Notes under the pieces: generated by a model | What the model was told of the DNA's origin: nothing | Database searches by the model: none | The model's input: only the letters and a program-made list of their open reading frames with translations | Shown here: one piece after another, positions 1 through 5,986 of the stretch | Layout of the letters: the number at the start of each line of letters is the position of its first letter | Position numbering within the stretch: the stretch's first letter is position 1 | Assembly (NCBI GenBank): GCA_007133745.1 | Contig: SLMC01000346.1 | Location: forward strand, 1-9,015 | Direction: 5' to 3' | DNA length: 9,015 bases | Origin: Kiritimatiellia bacterium | GTDB taxonomy: Bacteria > Verrucomicrobiota > Kiritimatiellia > UBA8416 > SLMC01 | Translations under genes and position numbers: made by a program

Positions 1-22
1 AAAAAACGGCCGAGGACGGCCG
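1..22 (-). terminator. Intrinsic terminator of the solute-binding protein gene
   Basis: Read on the minus strand, this is a perfect 6-bp GC stem, CGGCCG, with loop TCCT and CGGCCG again, followed at once by TTTTTT that reaches the window edge. It lies 42 bases past the stop codon of the only gene pointing towards it. Stem, tight loop and U-tract together are the standard Rho-independent form. The T-run may continue outside the window. Confidence 0.8.
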
Positions 23-64
23 ACTCCAGGCGTACGATGCGTTGAGGGCCAGCTTAACTTAGCG

Positions 65-1237
65 CTATTCCGGACCGACACCTTCGTCTCCATGTGCCGT
101 TATCTCGGATTCATCCATTCGCGAAAGCTTTGGAACTAAGGTCGGAACCGTTTCGGCTGGCGTCACGTAGCCGGTCTCCGCAATGATCTTCCGGCCTTCT
201 TCGGTCAACAGCCAGGCTCTCAGCCGGGCGGCGGGATGGTCCGGGGCCAGATCTTTGCGCGGCACGGCATAGACCTTCGTGACCCAGGGATACGACCCGT
301 CCGCTATGGTTTCGCGGGAAGGTTGAACACCGTCAATGGCGAACATCTCCACCGGCTGTTCTTCGACCTTTTCGTCCTGAACCTCCGCCAAAGCTTTCGG
401 AGCGCTTGCGTGCGACCCATAGCTCAAGGGCGCCATGTAACGCTGATAGTAGAAGAAAGTAAACCCGATGCCGTTCTTGTCCTTTTGCATTAAATTATAA
501 GGCCCCATCATCGTTCTCCCCATCATGTCCCGGCCCTGGACGATCTCGCGGTCTTTCATCACCAGGGTCTTCAGCGTCTCCTGGCTACCTGAGTTCGGAT
601 TGCGCACGTAGGCATTGATCCTGGCATCCGGCCCTCCGACTTGATTCCAGTTGTCTATCCTGCCGCGCTCGCCTTCTTCGGAGCGGGTGTAAATGTCGCG
701 CACCTGTTCGGAGGTCAGTTCGGCGATCGGATTCTCCCTGTGACGCAGAAAAACGAACGCATCGAGCGCGATCGGCACGATCTCCAGCTCGACCCCGCGC
801 TCTTCCATCAGCTTCGCTTCGTCCGGGCTGGGCGGCCGACATTCGTAGATCAGGTCGGCGGCGCCGTTTATGAGTCTCGTATAGGCGCCGTGCGTGCCGT
901 GATGACGGAGACGGGCCCCGTACAAAGCCGCGACTTCCTTATGGCCCGGGTTCATCGGCAGCAGGCGCCGTTGCGCCTCGAACATGCTGGAACGCCAGGC
1001 GCATTCCAGACCGAGCAGCCGCGCGGCCACCCAGACGCCGAGCGGTTCGGCGGACGTCGAGCCATCGGTTACGGGGTAGGATTCCTTATCGAGGGTCAGC
1101 CCCGCAGGCGCCGGCATATCTCCCGGCTGCGCGGCCGTCTCGCCGGGTTTGACCGCGGGGTCTGGCAAAAGTGCGGCGGCCCATGCCGCGCCGCTCGCAA
1201 ACACAACGACAAGACCGAACGACCACAACCTTTTCAT
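65..1237 (-). CDS. PstS-like phosphate-type periplasmic solute-binding protein
   Basis: This 390-residue protein is predicted to be exported and to bind a phosphate-like oxyanion in the periplasm. Residues 1-21 form a Sec signal peptide (KR, hydrophobic core, AWA cleavage motif) with no lipobox cysteine, so it should be soluble. The PBP-like fold covers about 50-365. Family hallmarks are a first ligand loop DGSTS at 58-62, AADLIYECRPP at 126-136, the hinge region with IDNWNQVGG, the second ligand loop NSGSQETL at 215-222, GIGF at 256-259, and the C-terminal block SYPWVTKVYAV followed by LRAWLLTEEGR. C79 and C133 could form a disulfide in the exported protein. The start is supported by AAAGGAGG on the minus strand, six bases before ATG. 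No permease or ATPase genes of a Pst transporter are in the window, so it is either an orphan binding protein or its partners lie beyond the left edge; the terminator at 1-22 argues against a joint transcript. The true ligand is not proven. Confidence 0.9.
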   Translation of the reverse strand: MKRLWSFGLVVVFASGAAWAAALLPDPAVKPGETAAQPGDMPAPAGLTLDKESYPVTDGSTSAEPLGVWVAARLLGLECAWRSSMFEAQRRLLPMNPGHKEVAALYGARLRHHGTHGAYTRLINGAADLIYECRPPSPDEAKLMEERGVELEIVPIALDAFVFLRHRENPIAELTSEQVRDIYTRSEEGERGRIDNWNQVGGPDARINAYVRNPNSGSQETLKTLVMKDREIVQGRDMMGRTMMGPYNLMQKDKNGIGFTFFYYQRYMAPLSYGSHASAPKALAEVQDEKVEEQPVEMFAIDGVQPSRETIADGSYPWVTKVYAVPRKDLAPDHPAARLRAWLLTEEGRKIIAETGYVTPAETVPTLVPKLSRMDESEITAHGDEGVGPE

Positions 1238-1243
1238 GCCGAG

Positions 1244-1252
1244 CCTCCTTTG
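1244..1252 (-). promoter_or_regulatory. Strong ribosome binding site of the solute-binding protein gene
   Basis: The minus strand reads ACAAAGGAGG, a near-complete match to the anti-Shine-Dalgarno sequence, six bases before the ATG at 1237. It fixes the start codon. Confidence 0.85.
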
Positions 1253-1347
1253 TAGAACCGACCTGCTTTAACCGTTCTCCATCTATAAGAGCATAATACG
1301 GTTTAATTTGCAATGTGGAACACGCTTCCAGCCTGTTGTCACCATAA

Positions 1348-1364
1348 GCAGGCGGGACGCCTGC
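1348..1364. repeat. REP-like short palindrome
   Basis: GCAGGCG, loop GGA, CGCCTGC forms a perfect 7-bp hairpin. No T-run follows on either strand, so it is not an intrinsic terminator. GC-rich palindromes of this kind are common between genes in PVC-type genomes, which is a recollection rather than a search result. It sits about 110 bases upstream of the solute-binding protein start. Confidence 0.5.
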
Positions 1365-1411
1365 ACCACTTTGAGCAAATCCAACCGGATTTTGCGGCTG
1401 ATTTGGAAGCG

Positions 1412-1497
1412 TTTTTTCGAGCGTTTTCAACCTTCTTGAACAATTATATGTAAACTTATGCTGGCCATTGCCATGAATCGCGTTACCATTCCATTAA
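1412..1497. repeat. Imperfect tandem repeat, copy 1
   Basis: This 86-base segment aligns without gaps to 1520-1605 at an offset of exactly 108 bases, with about 66 of 86 bases identical by hand count. Best-conserved blocks are TTTTTTCGAGCG, ACAATTATATG, CCATTG and ATTCC.TTAA. On the minus strand the copy contains TATAAT (1443-1448), a possible -10 box, but no good -35 partner is visible. Confidence 0.65.
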
Positions 1498-1519
1498 TCA
1501 TTGGGTTAAAAGGAAAGAT

Positions 1520-1605
1520 TTTTTTCGAGCGAATTCAGCCTTTTCAAACAATTATATGAGAGATCATACTTTCCATTGTCAGGAATCGTGCTACTATTCC
1601 GTTAA
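1520..1605. repeat. Imperfect tandem repeat, copy 2
   Basis: Second copy of the repeat at 1412-1497, about 77% identical without gaps. It also carries TATAAT on the minus strand (1551-1556). Divergence is spread along the length, which indicates an old duplication or two copies of a family rather than a recent event. Confidence 0.65.
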
Positions 1606-1619
1606 GGAATGAGTTTCTG

Positions 1620-1801
1620 TTGCGGAAAGCCTGTAGGACGGTGCTCCGCGCCGTCTCTGAAAGAGGAATGCACGTGTTTGGCCAAGAAAGACGGCCCAGC
1701 TTGTCCCTCCGTCTTGTCCGTCGTAGCTTTAGCGAAGATGGAAGCCGCTTGCGCGAAGGCGGAAGGGCCGTCCTACGAGCGGGCAATCTCTCTTTCCGCA
1801 A
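1620..1801. repeat. Inverted-repeat-bounded intergenic element of about 180 bp
   Basis: The ends are a perfect 10-bp inverted repeat, TTGCGGAAAG at 1620-1629 and CTTTCCGCAA at 1792-1801. Inside is a second nested pair, GTAGGACGG at 1633-1641 and CCGTCCTAC at 1768-1776. Further small hairpins lie in the interior, including AAGACGG/CCGTCTT around 1688-1715 and GACGG/CCGTC at the left end. There is no transposase and no coding frame. The form fits a MITE-like or bacterial interspersed mosaic element; no target-site duplication is obvious next to the arms. Mobility is not demonstrated. Confidence 0.55.
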
Positions 1802-1824
1802 TGGGCGACAACCCGTGAACGGCT

Positions 1825-1870
1825 ACACTCACATACTCACACACTTGGGTTGCGTGCGACAGCCCGCCTT
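1825..1870. repeat. CA-rich interspersed repeat, right-hand part (copy A)
   Basis: ACTCACATACTC at 1827-1838 followed by ACACTTGGGTTGCG and GCGACAGCCC matches the right half of the larger repeat at 3431-3560. The segment 1841-1870 differs from 3531-3560 at four of 30 positions. The GT-rich left half is absent here. Confidence 0.6.
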
Positions 1871-1911
1871 CGATAAGCCTGCAGCTCGGCACAGCCTCGC
1901 CCTCCAAAGAC

Positions 1912-3231
1912 TCACAATTGCCCGGCTTGGGTGTGTTTCTCGAACCGCCAGACGATATCGCCGGACCGTGGATCTTTGCTTTCCGTGCCGCCATTGTCCG
2001 ACAAATTCTTGCCGACGCTGTAGATTGTGAAGTCGTGGTCGGTCGCGCGGTAGATCAGCGGTTTTCCCGTAAAGGGGTCATCCGTGTCGGCGAGTTCGAG
2101 CGCCTGCAGATCGGGCGGGAAAGCGCCTTGGTCCTGCTTAAATCGGATTGCGGCAAGACCGACACGCGTGACGCGCGCTTGTGCGATCATAATTACGAAC
2201 CGCCCCTTGACCGCCGACAGGGGCGGTGCGAGCAGCCGGGTCAGCATGAAGTGCCGTGGTACATCGTTCAGCAGTTGTTCGTCCAGATCGGTGTCACAGG
2301 GGGAATAGGGCGCAATCGCATTGTTCGCATAGGCATGCATGGTCGAGAGGTAGGCCGCTCGATCATGCTGCCGAAGGGGCGGAAAGTACGAGTAGAATGC
2401 TACAGGTATGGACTGTTCGTCGCCGAATATTTTTTTCAGTTCGGAAGGGGGCTGGTCGAATGCCCATTCTCCGAGCATGAGTCTCTCGCCGTCCAGGGCC
2501 AGGACGAGCGGCGCAATATCTTCAAAAGTCAAGAGAAGCCTTGTTGTCTCGTCGTATTGTTGCGGGTTTGGCGCTCCGCGTGCCGCGACGAACCGGATTG
2601 CGTTGACGGCAAGGCTGAACTGGGCCATGCGAACAAGTTGGCTAATGAGAGCCGGTTCGTTTTGCAGGGCATTGGCCAGTCGCAGGCTCGTTATCGCATC
2701 GTCCCAAGCTTCCTCCTGCAGGCCTTGCGCCACGCTCAGGCGAGCCTTGCCGCAGATGATTCGCGACAGGTTCCTCAATTCGCCAATGTGCGGAAGGAGT
2801 GTTTCCCAGCCCATGGAATAGTCGATATCGTATCGGCATCCTGCTCTGCGGGAACCCTTGCGAAGCATCTCGATGGCATCCTGCACGAATGGACGTGCGC
2901 ATAGCGCCCTGAACGCTTCTTCCGCCTCGGCGTCAGGCTCGTCCTCCAGCATGCGGGCCGCAAGCGCGCCGAGTTCCTCTCCGCCCGGTTCCGTCTTGAG
3001 CTGCAGAGCGGCGGCCTGGTAGATTGGGGCCGCATTGTCCGCGTCGGGAATGGGCGGGGGTATGATCTGCGCCGGGTCCATGGGCCGACCATCCGCTTCC
3101 AATGCCGCATAGGCCCGGCGCAGCGGACGGTTGGCCAATCCCGAAAGGCTGGCGAACAAGACGCACAGTCCCGCGATGCAAAGACCAACCCAGCCAACCC
3201 GCTTGAGAATGTCGGCGGTCCCTTTCTTCAT
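1912..3231 (-). CDS. Membrane-anchored protein with pseudopilin-like C-terminal domain, function unknown
   Basis: This 439-residue protein has one hydrophobic segment at about 13-32 after a basic start (KK, KR), so it is probably an inner-membrane protein with a large exported domain. A proline-rich stretch (57-62) follows, then a long helical region at about 65-340 of no family I recognise. The last ~85 residues resemble the globular part of type II secretion pseudopilins such as GspG: AIRFKQDQGAFPPDLQAL, then DPFTGKPLIYR at 385-395, and YSVGKNLSDNGG at 404-415. The usual pilin N-terminal methylation motif is not at the start, so it is unlikely to be a pilin itself. Such proteins are frequent in planctomycete-like genomes (from memory). 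The start is backed by AAGGA five bases before ATG. A TTGACA promoter candidate lies about 50 bases upstream. The role is unknown. Confidence 0.8.
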   Translation of the reverse strand: MKKGTADILKRVGWVGLCIAGLCVLFASLSGLANRPLRRAYAALEADGRPMDPAQIIPPPIPDADNAAPIYQAAALQLKTEPGGEELGALAARMLEDEPDAEAEEAFRALCARPFVQDAIEMLRKGSRRAGCRYDIDYSMGWETLLPHIGELRNLSRIICGKARLSVAQGLQEEAWDDAITSLRLANALQNEPALISQLVRMAQFSLAVNAIRFVAARGAPNPQQYDETTRLLLTFEDIAPLVLALDGERLMLGEWAFDQPPSELKKIFGDEQSIPVAFYSYFPPLRQHDRAAYLSTMHAYANNAIAPYSPCDTDLDEQLLNDVPRHFMLTRLLAPPLSAVKGRFVIMIAQARVTRVGLAAIRFKQDQGAFPPDLQALELADTDDPFTGKPLIYRATDHDFTIYSVGKNLSDNGGTESKDPRSGDIVWRFEKHTQAGQL

Positions 3232-3281
3232 GTTATTCCTTGTTCATCCGTTTTCATTCAATTTTTGACAGTACCGAAATG

Positions 3282-3310
3282 CGAATACCAGATCGATCAA
3301 GGTCTGTCAA
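3282..3310 (-). promoter_or_regulatory. Sigma70-type promoter candidate of the pseudopilin-like gene
   Basis: On the minus strand a perfect -35 box TTGACA (3305-3310) is followed by a 17-base spacer that ends in TGG, then TATTCG (3282-3287). The TGN before the -10 box is the extended -10 motif. It sits about 50 bases upstream of the ATG at 3231. The same layout recurs at 8870-8898. Confidence 0.5.
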
Positions 3311-3430
3311 ACCACGGCGGCGAAATATCCGAGAAAATCCGCAGAAGCGATTTTTCTGTTGCGTTTGAAAGGGGGAGGGGATAGTTTGTGTTCAGTGCCT
3401 TAATTTCGCGTCTTTGCCAGGGAAACAGTG

Positions 3431-3560
3431 AATTGGAGGCGTGATTGTTTGTGAGTGTGTGGGTGCGTGAGTGTGTGGGTGCGTGAGTGTGTGGGTGTAA
3501 ACTCACATACTCCCAAACCCGCATACCCGCACACTTGGGTTGCGGGCGACAGCCCCCTTG
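3431..3560. repeat. GT/CA-rich interspersed repeat, fullest copy (copy B)
   Basis: The element opens with AATTGGAGGC and TGATTGTTTGTGAGTG, both also found at 8958-8983. Three 16-bp units of GTGAGTGTGTGGGTGY follow at 3451-3466, 3467-3482 and 3483-3498. After AA comes a CA-rich arm starting ACTCACATACTC that is roughly the reverse complement of the GT part, then ACACTTGGGTTGCG and a short hairpin GGGTTG/CAGCCC (3537-3555). The whole could fold into one long imperfect hairpin. Parts of it recur at 1825-1870, 4961-4990 and 8958-9015. Confidence 0.7.
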
Positions 3561-3586
3561 TAACCTTTTCGAACAATCCTTATACA
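3558..3586 (+). promoter_or_regulatory. Promoter candidate of the sugar kinase gene
   Basis: TTGTAA (3558-3563), a 17-base spacer, and TATACA (3581-3586) give four of six matches at each sigma70 box with ideal spacing. It would leave a 5' leader of about 140 bases that contains the inverted repeat at 3626-3687. The -35 box overlaps the right edge of the GT/CA repeat element. Confidence 0.35.
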
Positions 3587-3625
3587 CGACACATGTTTTT
3601 ACGTGTATTTTAAAGAGAGAAACTA

Positions 3626-3687
3626 CGAAACACGCGAAAAGCGCGAAAAAAACAGTTTTCCGCAGAGGAAAACTTTCGCGTGTTTCG
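3626..3687 (+). promoter_or_regulatory. Large stem-loop in the leader of the kinase gene
   Basis: CGAAACACGCGAAA at 3626-3639 is perfectly complementary to TTTCGCGTGTTTCG at 3674-3687, giving a 14-bp outer stem. Directly inside the right arm is a second hairpin, GTTTTCC (3655-3661), loop GCAGA, GGAAAAC (3667-3673), with a 15-base bulge on the left side. It ends 28 bases before the kinase Shine-Dalgarno. No U-tract follows, only A-runs, so it is not a plus-strand intrinsic terminator. It may be a leader structure or simply another intergenic repeat; a similar accacgga-aaacgcgga string occurs near 4894-4912. Confidence 0.5.
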
Positions 3688-3715
3688 CAGCCGAAAAAAA
3701 CATTCACTAAACCAT

Positions 3716-3725
3716 GAAAGGAGAG
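3716..3725 (+). promoter_or_regulatory. Strong ribosome binding site of the kinase gene
   Basis: GAAAGGAGAG with a seven-base gap to the ATG at 3733 is a near-ideal Shine-Dalgarno and selects this start over an ATG at 3714 in another frame. Confidence 0.8.
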
Positions 3726-3732
3726 CATTGCT

Positions 3733-4812
3733 ATGACCCTAGAACTTCGCAAGGATTGCGCAACCGCGTTGCTTGTACCCACCAGCATGGGTGTGCGGAT
3801 CACGCCCCCGGACGGCCAGGCCGTGCATTGCAGCAGTTTGTTTCATATGCAGGCGACCAGCGCCGAGACCAATGTGGCCAGCGTCTCGTCCTATCTGGGC
3901 CTGCCGGTCAAGGTCCTGACCACGTTCGTCAAGGACAGTCCTGTCGCCCGTTTCATCAAGGACAACCTGGCCTCCCGCCACATGACGTACGAGGGCAAGG
4001 ATGTTCCGCAAGGCGGGCCGTGGGGCTATCGGCACCAGTTCAACATCGCCGACAGCGGCTACGGCACGCGCGGACCGCGCGTCCATAACGACCGCGCGGG
4101 CGAAGTGGGCCGGACCCTGAATGTGGACGATTTCGATCTGGACCGCATTTTCGGAAAGGAAGGCGTGCAAATTGTTCATTTGTCCGGCCTGATCGCGGCG
4201 CTTTCGCCGGAAACCGGCCAGTTCTGTCTGGAATTGGCACGGGCGGCGAAGAAATACGGTACCCGCATTTCGTTCGATCTCAATTACCGGGCTACGTTCT
4301 GGAAGGGACGCGAAGCTGAACTGCGTACGATATTCCTGGAAATCGCCGGAGTCGCCGACATCCTGATCGGTAACGAGGAAGACTTTCAGCTTTGTCTGGG
4401 CATCGAAGGGCCCGAGGCTGGCGGGGAAGGGCTGGCCGGGCAGACCGAAGCGTTCAAGGGCATGATCGGGCGAATGCAGCAGGCGTTCCCGAATGCAAGC
4501 GTCTTTGCCAATACGTTGCGCGAAGTGGTTAGCGTCAATTCGCATCTGTGGGGCGCGATCATGGCGCAGGGCGACCAGTGGCATGTGGTGGAGCCGCGCG
4601 AAATTCATGTGCTCGACCGGATCGGCGGCGGCGACGGATTCGTGGGCGGCATGCTCTATGCCATTCTCAAGGGATGGGCGCCTGAAAAGTGGGTTCAATT
4701 CGGCTGGGCGTCCGGCGCGTTGGCCACGACGCAGTTGACCGATTACGGCCAGCCGGCTGACGAAGACCAAGTCTGGAGCATCTGGAAAGGCAACGCCCGC
4801 GTTAAGCGGTAG
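3733..4812 (+). CDS. PfkB-family sugar kinase, 2-keto-3-deoxygluconate kinase-like
   Basis: This 359-residue cytoplasmic kinase belongs to the PfkB/ribokinase superfamily, which phosphorylates sugars with ATP. The C-terminal signature is clear: DRIGGGDGF at 295-303, with the GGGD anion hole and catalytic base D301. KDG-kinase-like blocks are VRITPPDGQ (21-29), RVHNDRAGEV (116-125), SFDLNYRATFW (180-190), NEEDF (214-218) and TLREVVSVNSHLWGA (261-275). The first PfkB signature is unusual: where most relatives have GG before the AExNVA segment, this one reads ATSAETNVA (41-49). It may belong to a distinct kinase subfamily, so the exact substrate is open, with 2-keto-3-deoxygluconate the best guess and 5-dehydro-2-deoxygluconate or another ketose acid possible. 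GAAAGGAGAG at 3716-3725 lies seven bases before ATG and fixes the start. The hydrolase gene follows on the same strand 199 bases on. Confidence 0.85.
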   Translation: MTLELRKDCATALLVPTSMGVRITPPDGQAVHCSSLFHMQATSAETNVASVSSYLGLPVKVLTTFVKDSPVARFIKDNLASRHMTYEGKDVPQGGPWGYRHQFNIADSGYGTRGPRVHNDRAGEVGRTLNVDDFDLDRIFGKEGVQIVHLSGLIAALSPETGQFCLELARAAKKYGTRISFDLNYRATFWKGREAELRTIFLEIAGVADILIGNEEDFQLCLGIEGPEAGGEGLAGQTEAFKGMIGRMQQAFPNASVFANTLREVVSVNSHLWGAIMAQGDQWHVVEPREIHVLDRIGGGDGFVGGMLYAILKGWAPEKWVQFGWASGALATTQLTDYGQPADEDQVWSIWKGNARVKR

Positions 4813-5011
4813 CGTTTTCCCTGGAATTTTGAACAGAAGGCAACGAAGCGGGTAAAAGTCCGTAGTCCCTGGTCCTTGGTCTAAAAATTAAGGAACCACG
4901 GAAAACGCGGAAGAAAGTGCGAGTAAAACGTGCGTTTTCGCGAAGCGCGATTCCTCGCAAGCTCACGCACTCGCATACTCGCACACAGGGCGCGCAGGGA
5001 AACCAAACGCT
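4813..5011. other. Intergenic spacer with CA-rich repeat fragment
   Basis: The 199 bases between the kinase and the hydrolase hold no gene and no clear terminator. AAAACG, TG, CGTTTT at 4925-4938 is a short palindrome next to a GCG-rich patch CGCGAAGCGCG. A CA-rich stretch at 4961-4990 (CTCACGCACTCGCATACTCGC and ACACA, split here) resembles the right arm of the GT/CA repeat at 3431-3560 but lacks its TTGGGTTGCG tail. The hydrolase may be cotranscribed with the kinase or have its own promoter; the sequence does not decide. Confidence 0.5.
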
Positions 5012-5860
5012 ATGGAACGGCCTGTCCATTTTTCGAACGGATCGGAAACTTTGCGCGGGATACTGCACGAGCCTGACGTTAGTTCTGCTGGCGGGCTTGG
5101 CGTCGTCTTCCTGCATGGCTGGACCGGCTGTCGCCTGGGTCCGCACCGTATGTTCGTCGATATGGCGCGACTTTTGGCCGAAGACGGCGTGCGGTCGATG
5201 CGCTTCGATTTTCGGGGTCGGGGCGAAAGCGACGGGGCGGTCTCCAGCGCCTCGATCCGCACCATGGTATCGGACGCTTGCGCGGCCGCGGCATTCCTGC
5301 GTGCCGAAACAGGTGTGACGTCTATCGTCTTGCTTGGGATATGTTCCGGCGGCAAAGTGGCGTTGGCTGCGTCCGGTCCGGCGCCGGACGTGGCTGGGCT
5401 GGTTCTGTGGTCCTGCGAACCTTTGGGCGGCTTGAGAACCGGGGACATGCGCCTGCGCAAATCGGCGTCCGTGCTCGGGATATACGCGCGCAAGCTGTGT
5501 CGGGCCGAGACATGGCGCAAGCTCGTGTCGGGTCGAGTCAATATCGGCAAGGTGCGCGAAGCCGTGCTGACGTCCGAGCGGCCCGACGACGACGAATTGA
5601 TCTGGGAATCCGAATGTCTGGAACGGTTCGGATCGTTCCGGGGGAAAGCGCTGTTTGTTCACGGAATCCGCGATCCCGAGGCCGCTCAGGCCGACAGCCG
5701 CTATCGTGACTTTTGCGAGGCGCATGGCATTTCATCGAGGCATCATGCCGTGGACGGCGCCAATCACAGCTTCTATTCGATCGACTGGGCGGCCGACGTA
5801 TTCCGCGCGACACGGGACTGGCTGGCGGAAGAATTTGGGCCAACCCTTGCGTGGAAATGA
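5012..5860 (+). CDS. Alpha/beta hydrolase with cysteine at the nucleophile position
   Basis: This 282-residue protein is an alpha/beta-hydrolase fold enzyme of the serine aminopeptidase S33-like or exosortase-associated type, without signal peptide, so it is probably cytoplasmic. The oxyanion-hole region is FLHGWTGC at 33-40 and the conserved FDFRGRGESD is at 65-74. The nucleophile elbow reads GICSGG at 109-114: by the G-x-Nuc-x-G rule the nucleophile is C111 (codon 5342-5344, TGT), as in dienelactone hydrolases with GxCxGG, although the adjacent S112 deserves thought. The acid is likely D221 in HGIRDPEA and the base H252 in GANHSF. An insertion rich in basic residues (about 140-185) would be the lid. 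The ATG has only a weak Shine-Dalgarno, AGGGA eleven bases upstream. Substrate is unknown; it is likely an ester or thioester hydrolase. Co-orientation with the sugar kinase may be incidental. Confidence 0.8.
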   Translation: MERPVHFSNGSETLRGILHEPDVSSAGGLGVVFLHGWTGCRLGPHRMFVDMARLLAEDGVRSMRFDFRGRGESDGAVSSASIRTMVSDACAAAAFLRAETGVTSIVLLGICSGGKVALAASGPAPDVAGLVLWSCEPLGGLRTGDMRLRKSASVLGIYARKLCRAETWRKLVSGRVNIGKVREAVLTSERPDDDELIWESECLERFGSFRGKALFVHGIRDPEAAQADSRYRDFCEAHGISSRHHAVDGANHSFYSIDWAADVFRATRDWLAEEFGPTLAWK

Positions 5861-5986
5861 CATCGCAGGCTCGGCGTTTGGATGTTGCTTCTCGCCAATC
5901 CTAATCGCACTCTCTCGATCCCCAATCCTAGCGGATCTGTTCTCCGTAGGTTTCGACAACCACAAGAAAACGCTGCTTCCGGGTGT

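Larger units (their letters stand above)
1238..1911. other. Gene-free repeat-rich intergenic region
   Basis: These 674 bases lie between two minus-strand genes. Open frames here (for example 1620-2030 plus, 1544-1801 minus) are arginine- and serine-rich, lack ribosome binding sites and run through repeats, so I do not accept them. What can be seen is a 7-bp-stem palindrome at 1348-1364, two imperfect tandem repeats at 1412-1497 and 1520-1605, an inverted-repeat-bounded element at 1620-1801, and a CA-rich repeat fragment at 1825-1870. The promoter of the solute-binding protein gene should lie in the left half, but no convincing -35/-10 pair stands out. Confidence 0.75.
3232..3732. other. Divergent intergenic region, no gene
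   Basis: These 501 bases separate two divergently transcribed genes. A minus-strand frame at 3297-3803 crosses it but runs through the GT repeat (His-Thr-rich translation) and overlaps the kinase start, so it is rejected. The region holds a promoter candidate at each end, a GT/CA-rich repeat element at 3431-3560, and a large inverted repeat at 3626-3687. Confidence 0.75.

Noticed and set aside
65..1237. Complete Pst phosphate transporter operon
   Set aside because: Only the binding protein is present, ended by a terminator, and the gene upstream is unrelated.
641..1255. 204-residue open frame on the plus strand
   Set aside because: It is antisense to the solute-binding protein and shows no motif.
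1918..2904. 328-residue open frame on the plus strand
   Set aside because: It is antisense to the membrane-anchored gene, which has a convincing anchor segment and GspG-like end.
3451..3498. Short CRISPR array
   Set aside because: The 16-bp units are directly joined without spacers and no cas genes are present; this is a simple tandem repeat.
3451..3498. G-quadruplex in the GT repeat
   Set aside because: Only three GGG tracts exist, separated by 13 bases; the usual four closely spaced tracts are missing.
3297..3803. 168-residue open frame on the minus strand through the divergent intergenic region
   Set aside because: It translates the GT repeat into His/Thr runs, overlaps the kinase start and has no family resemblance.
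3739..4770. 343-residue open frame on the minus strand
   Set aside because: It is the reverse of the PfkB kinase, which has clear family motifs and a strong ribosome binding site; this frame shows no domain.
4802..5725. 307-residue open frame on the minus strand
   Set aside because: It is antisense to the alpha/beta hydrolase and intergenic repeats, rich in Arg/Pro/Ser with no recognisable domain or ribosome binding site.
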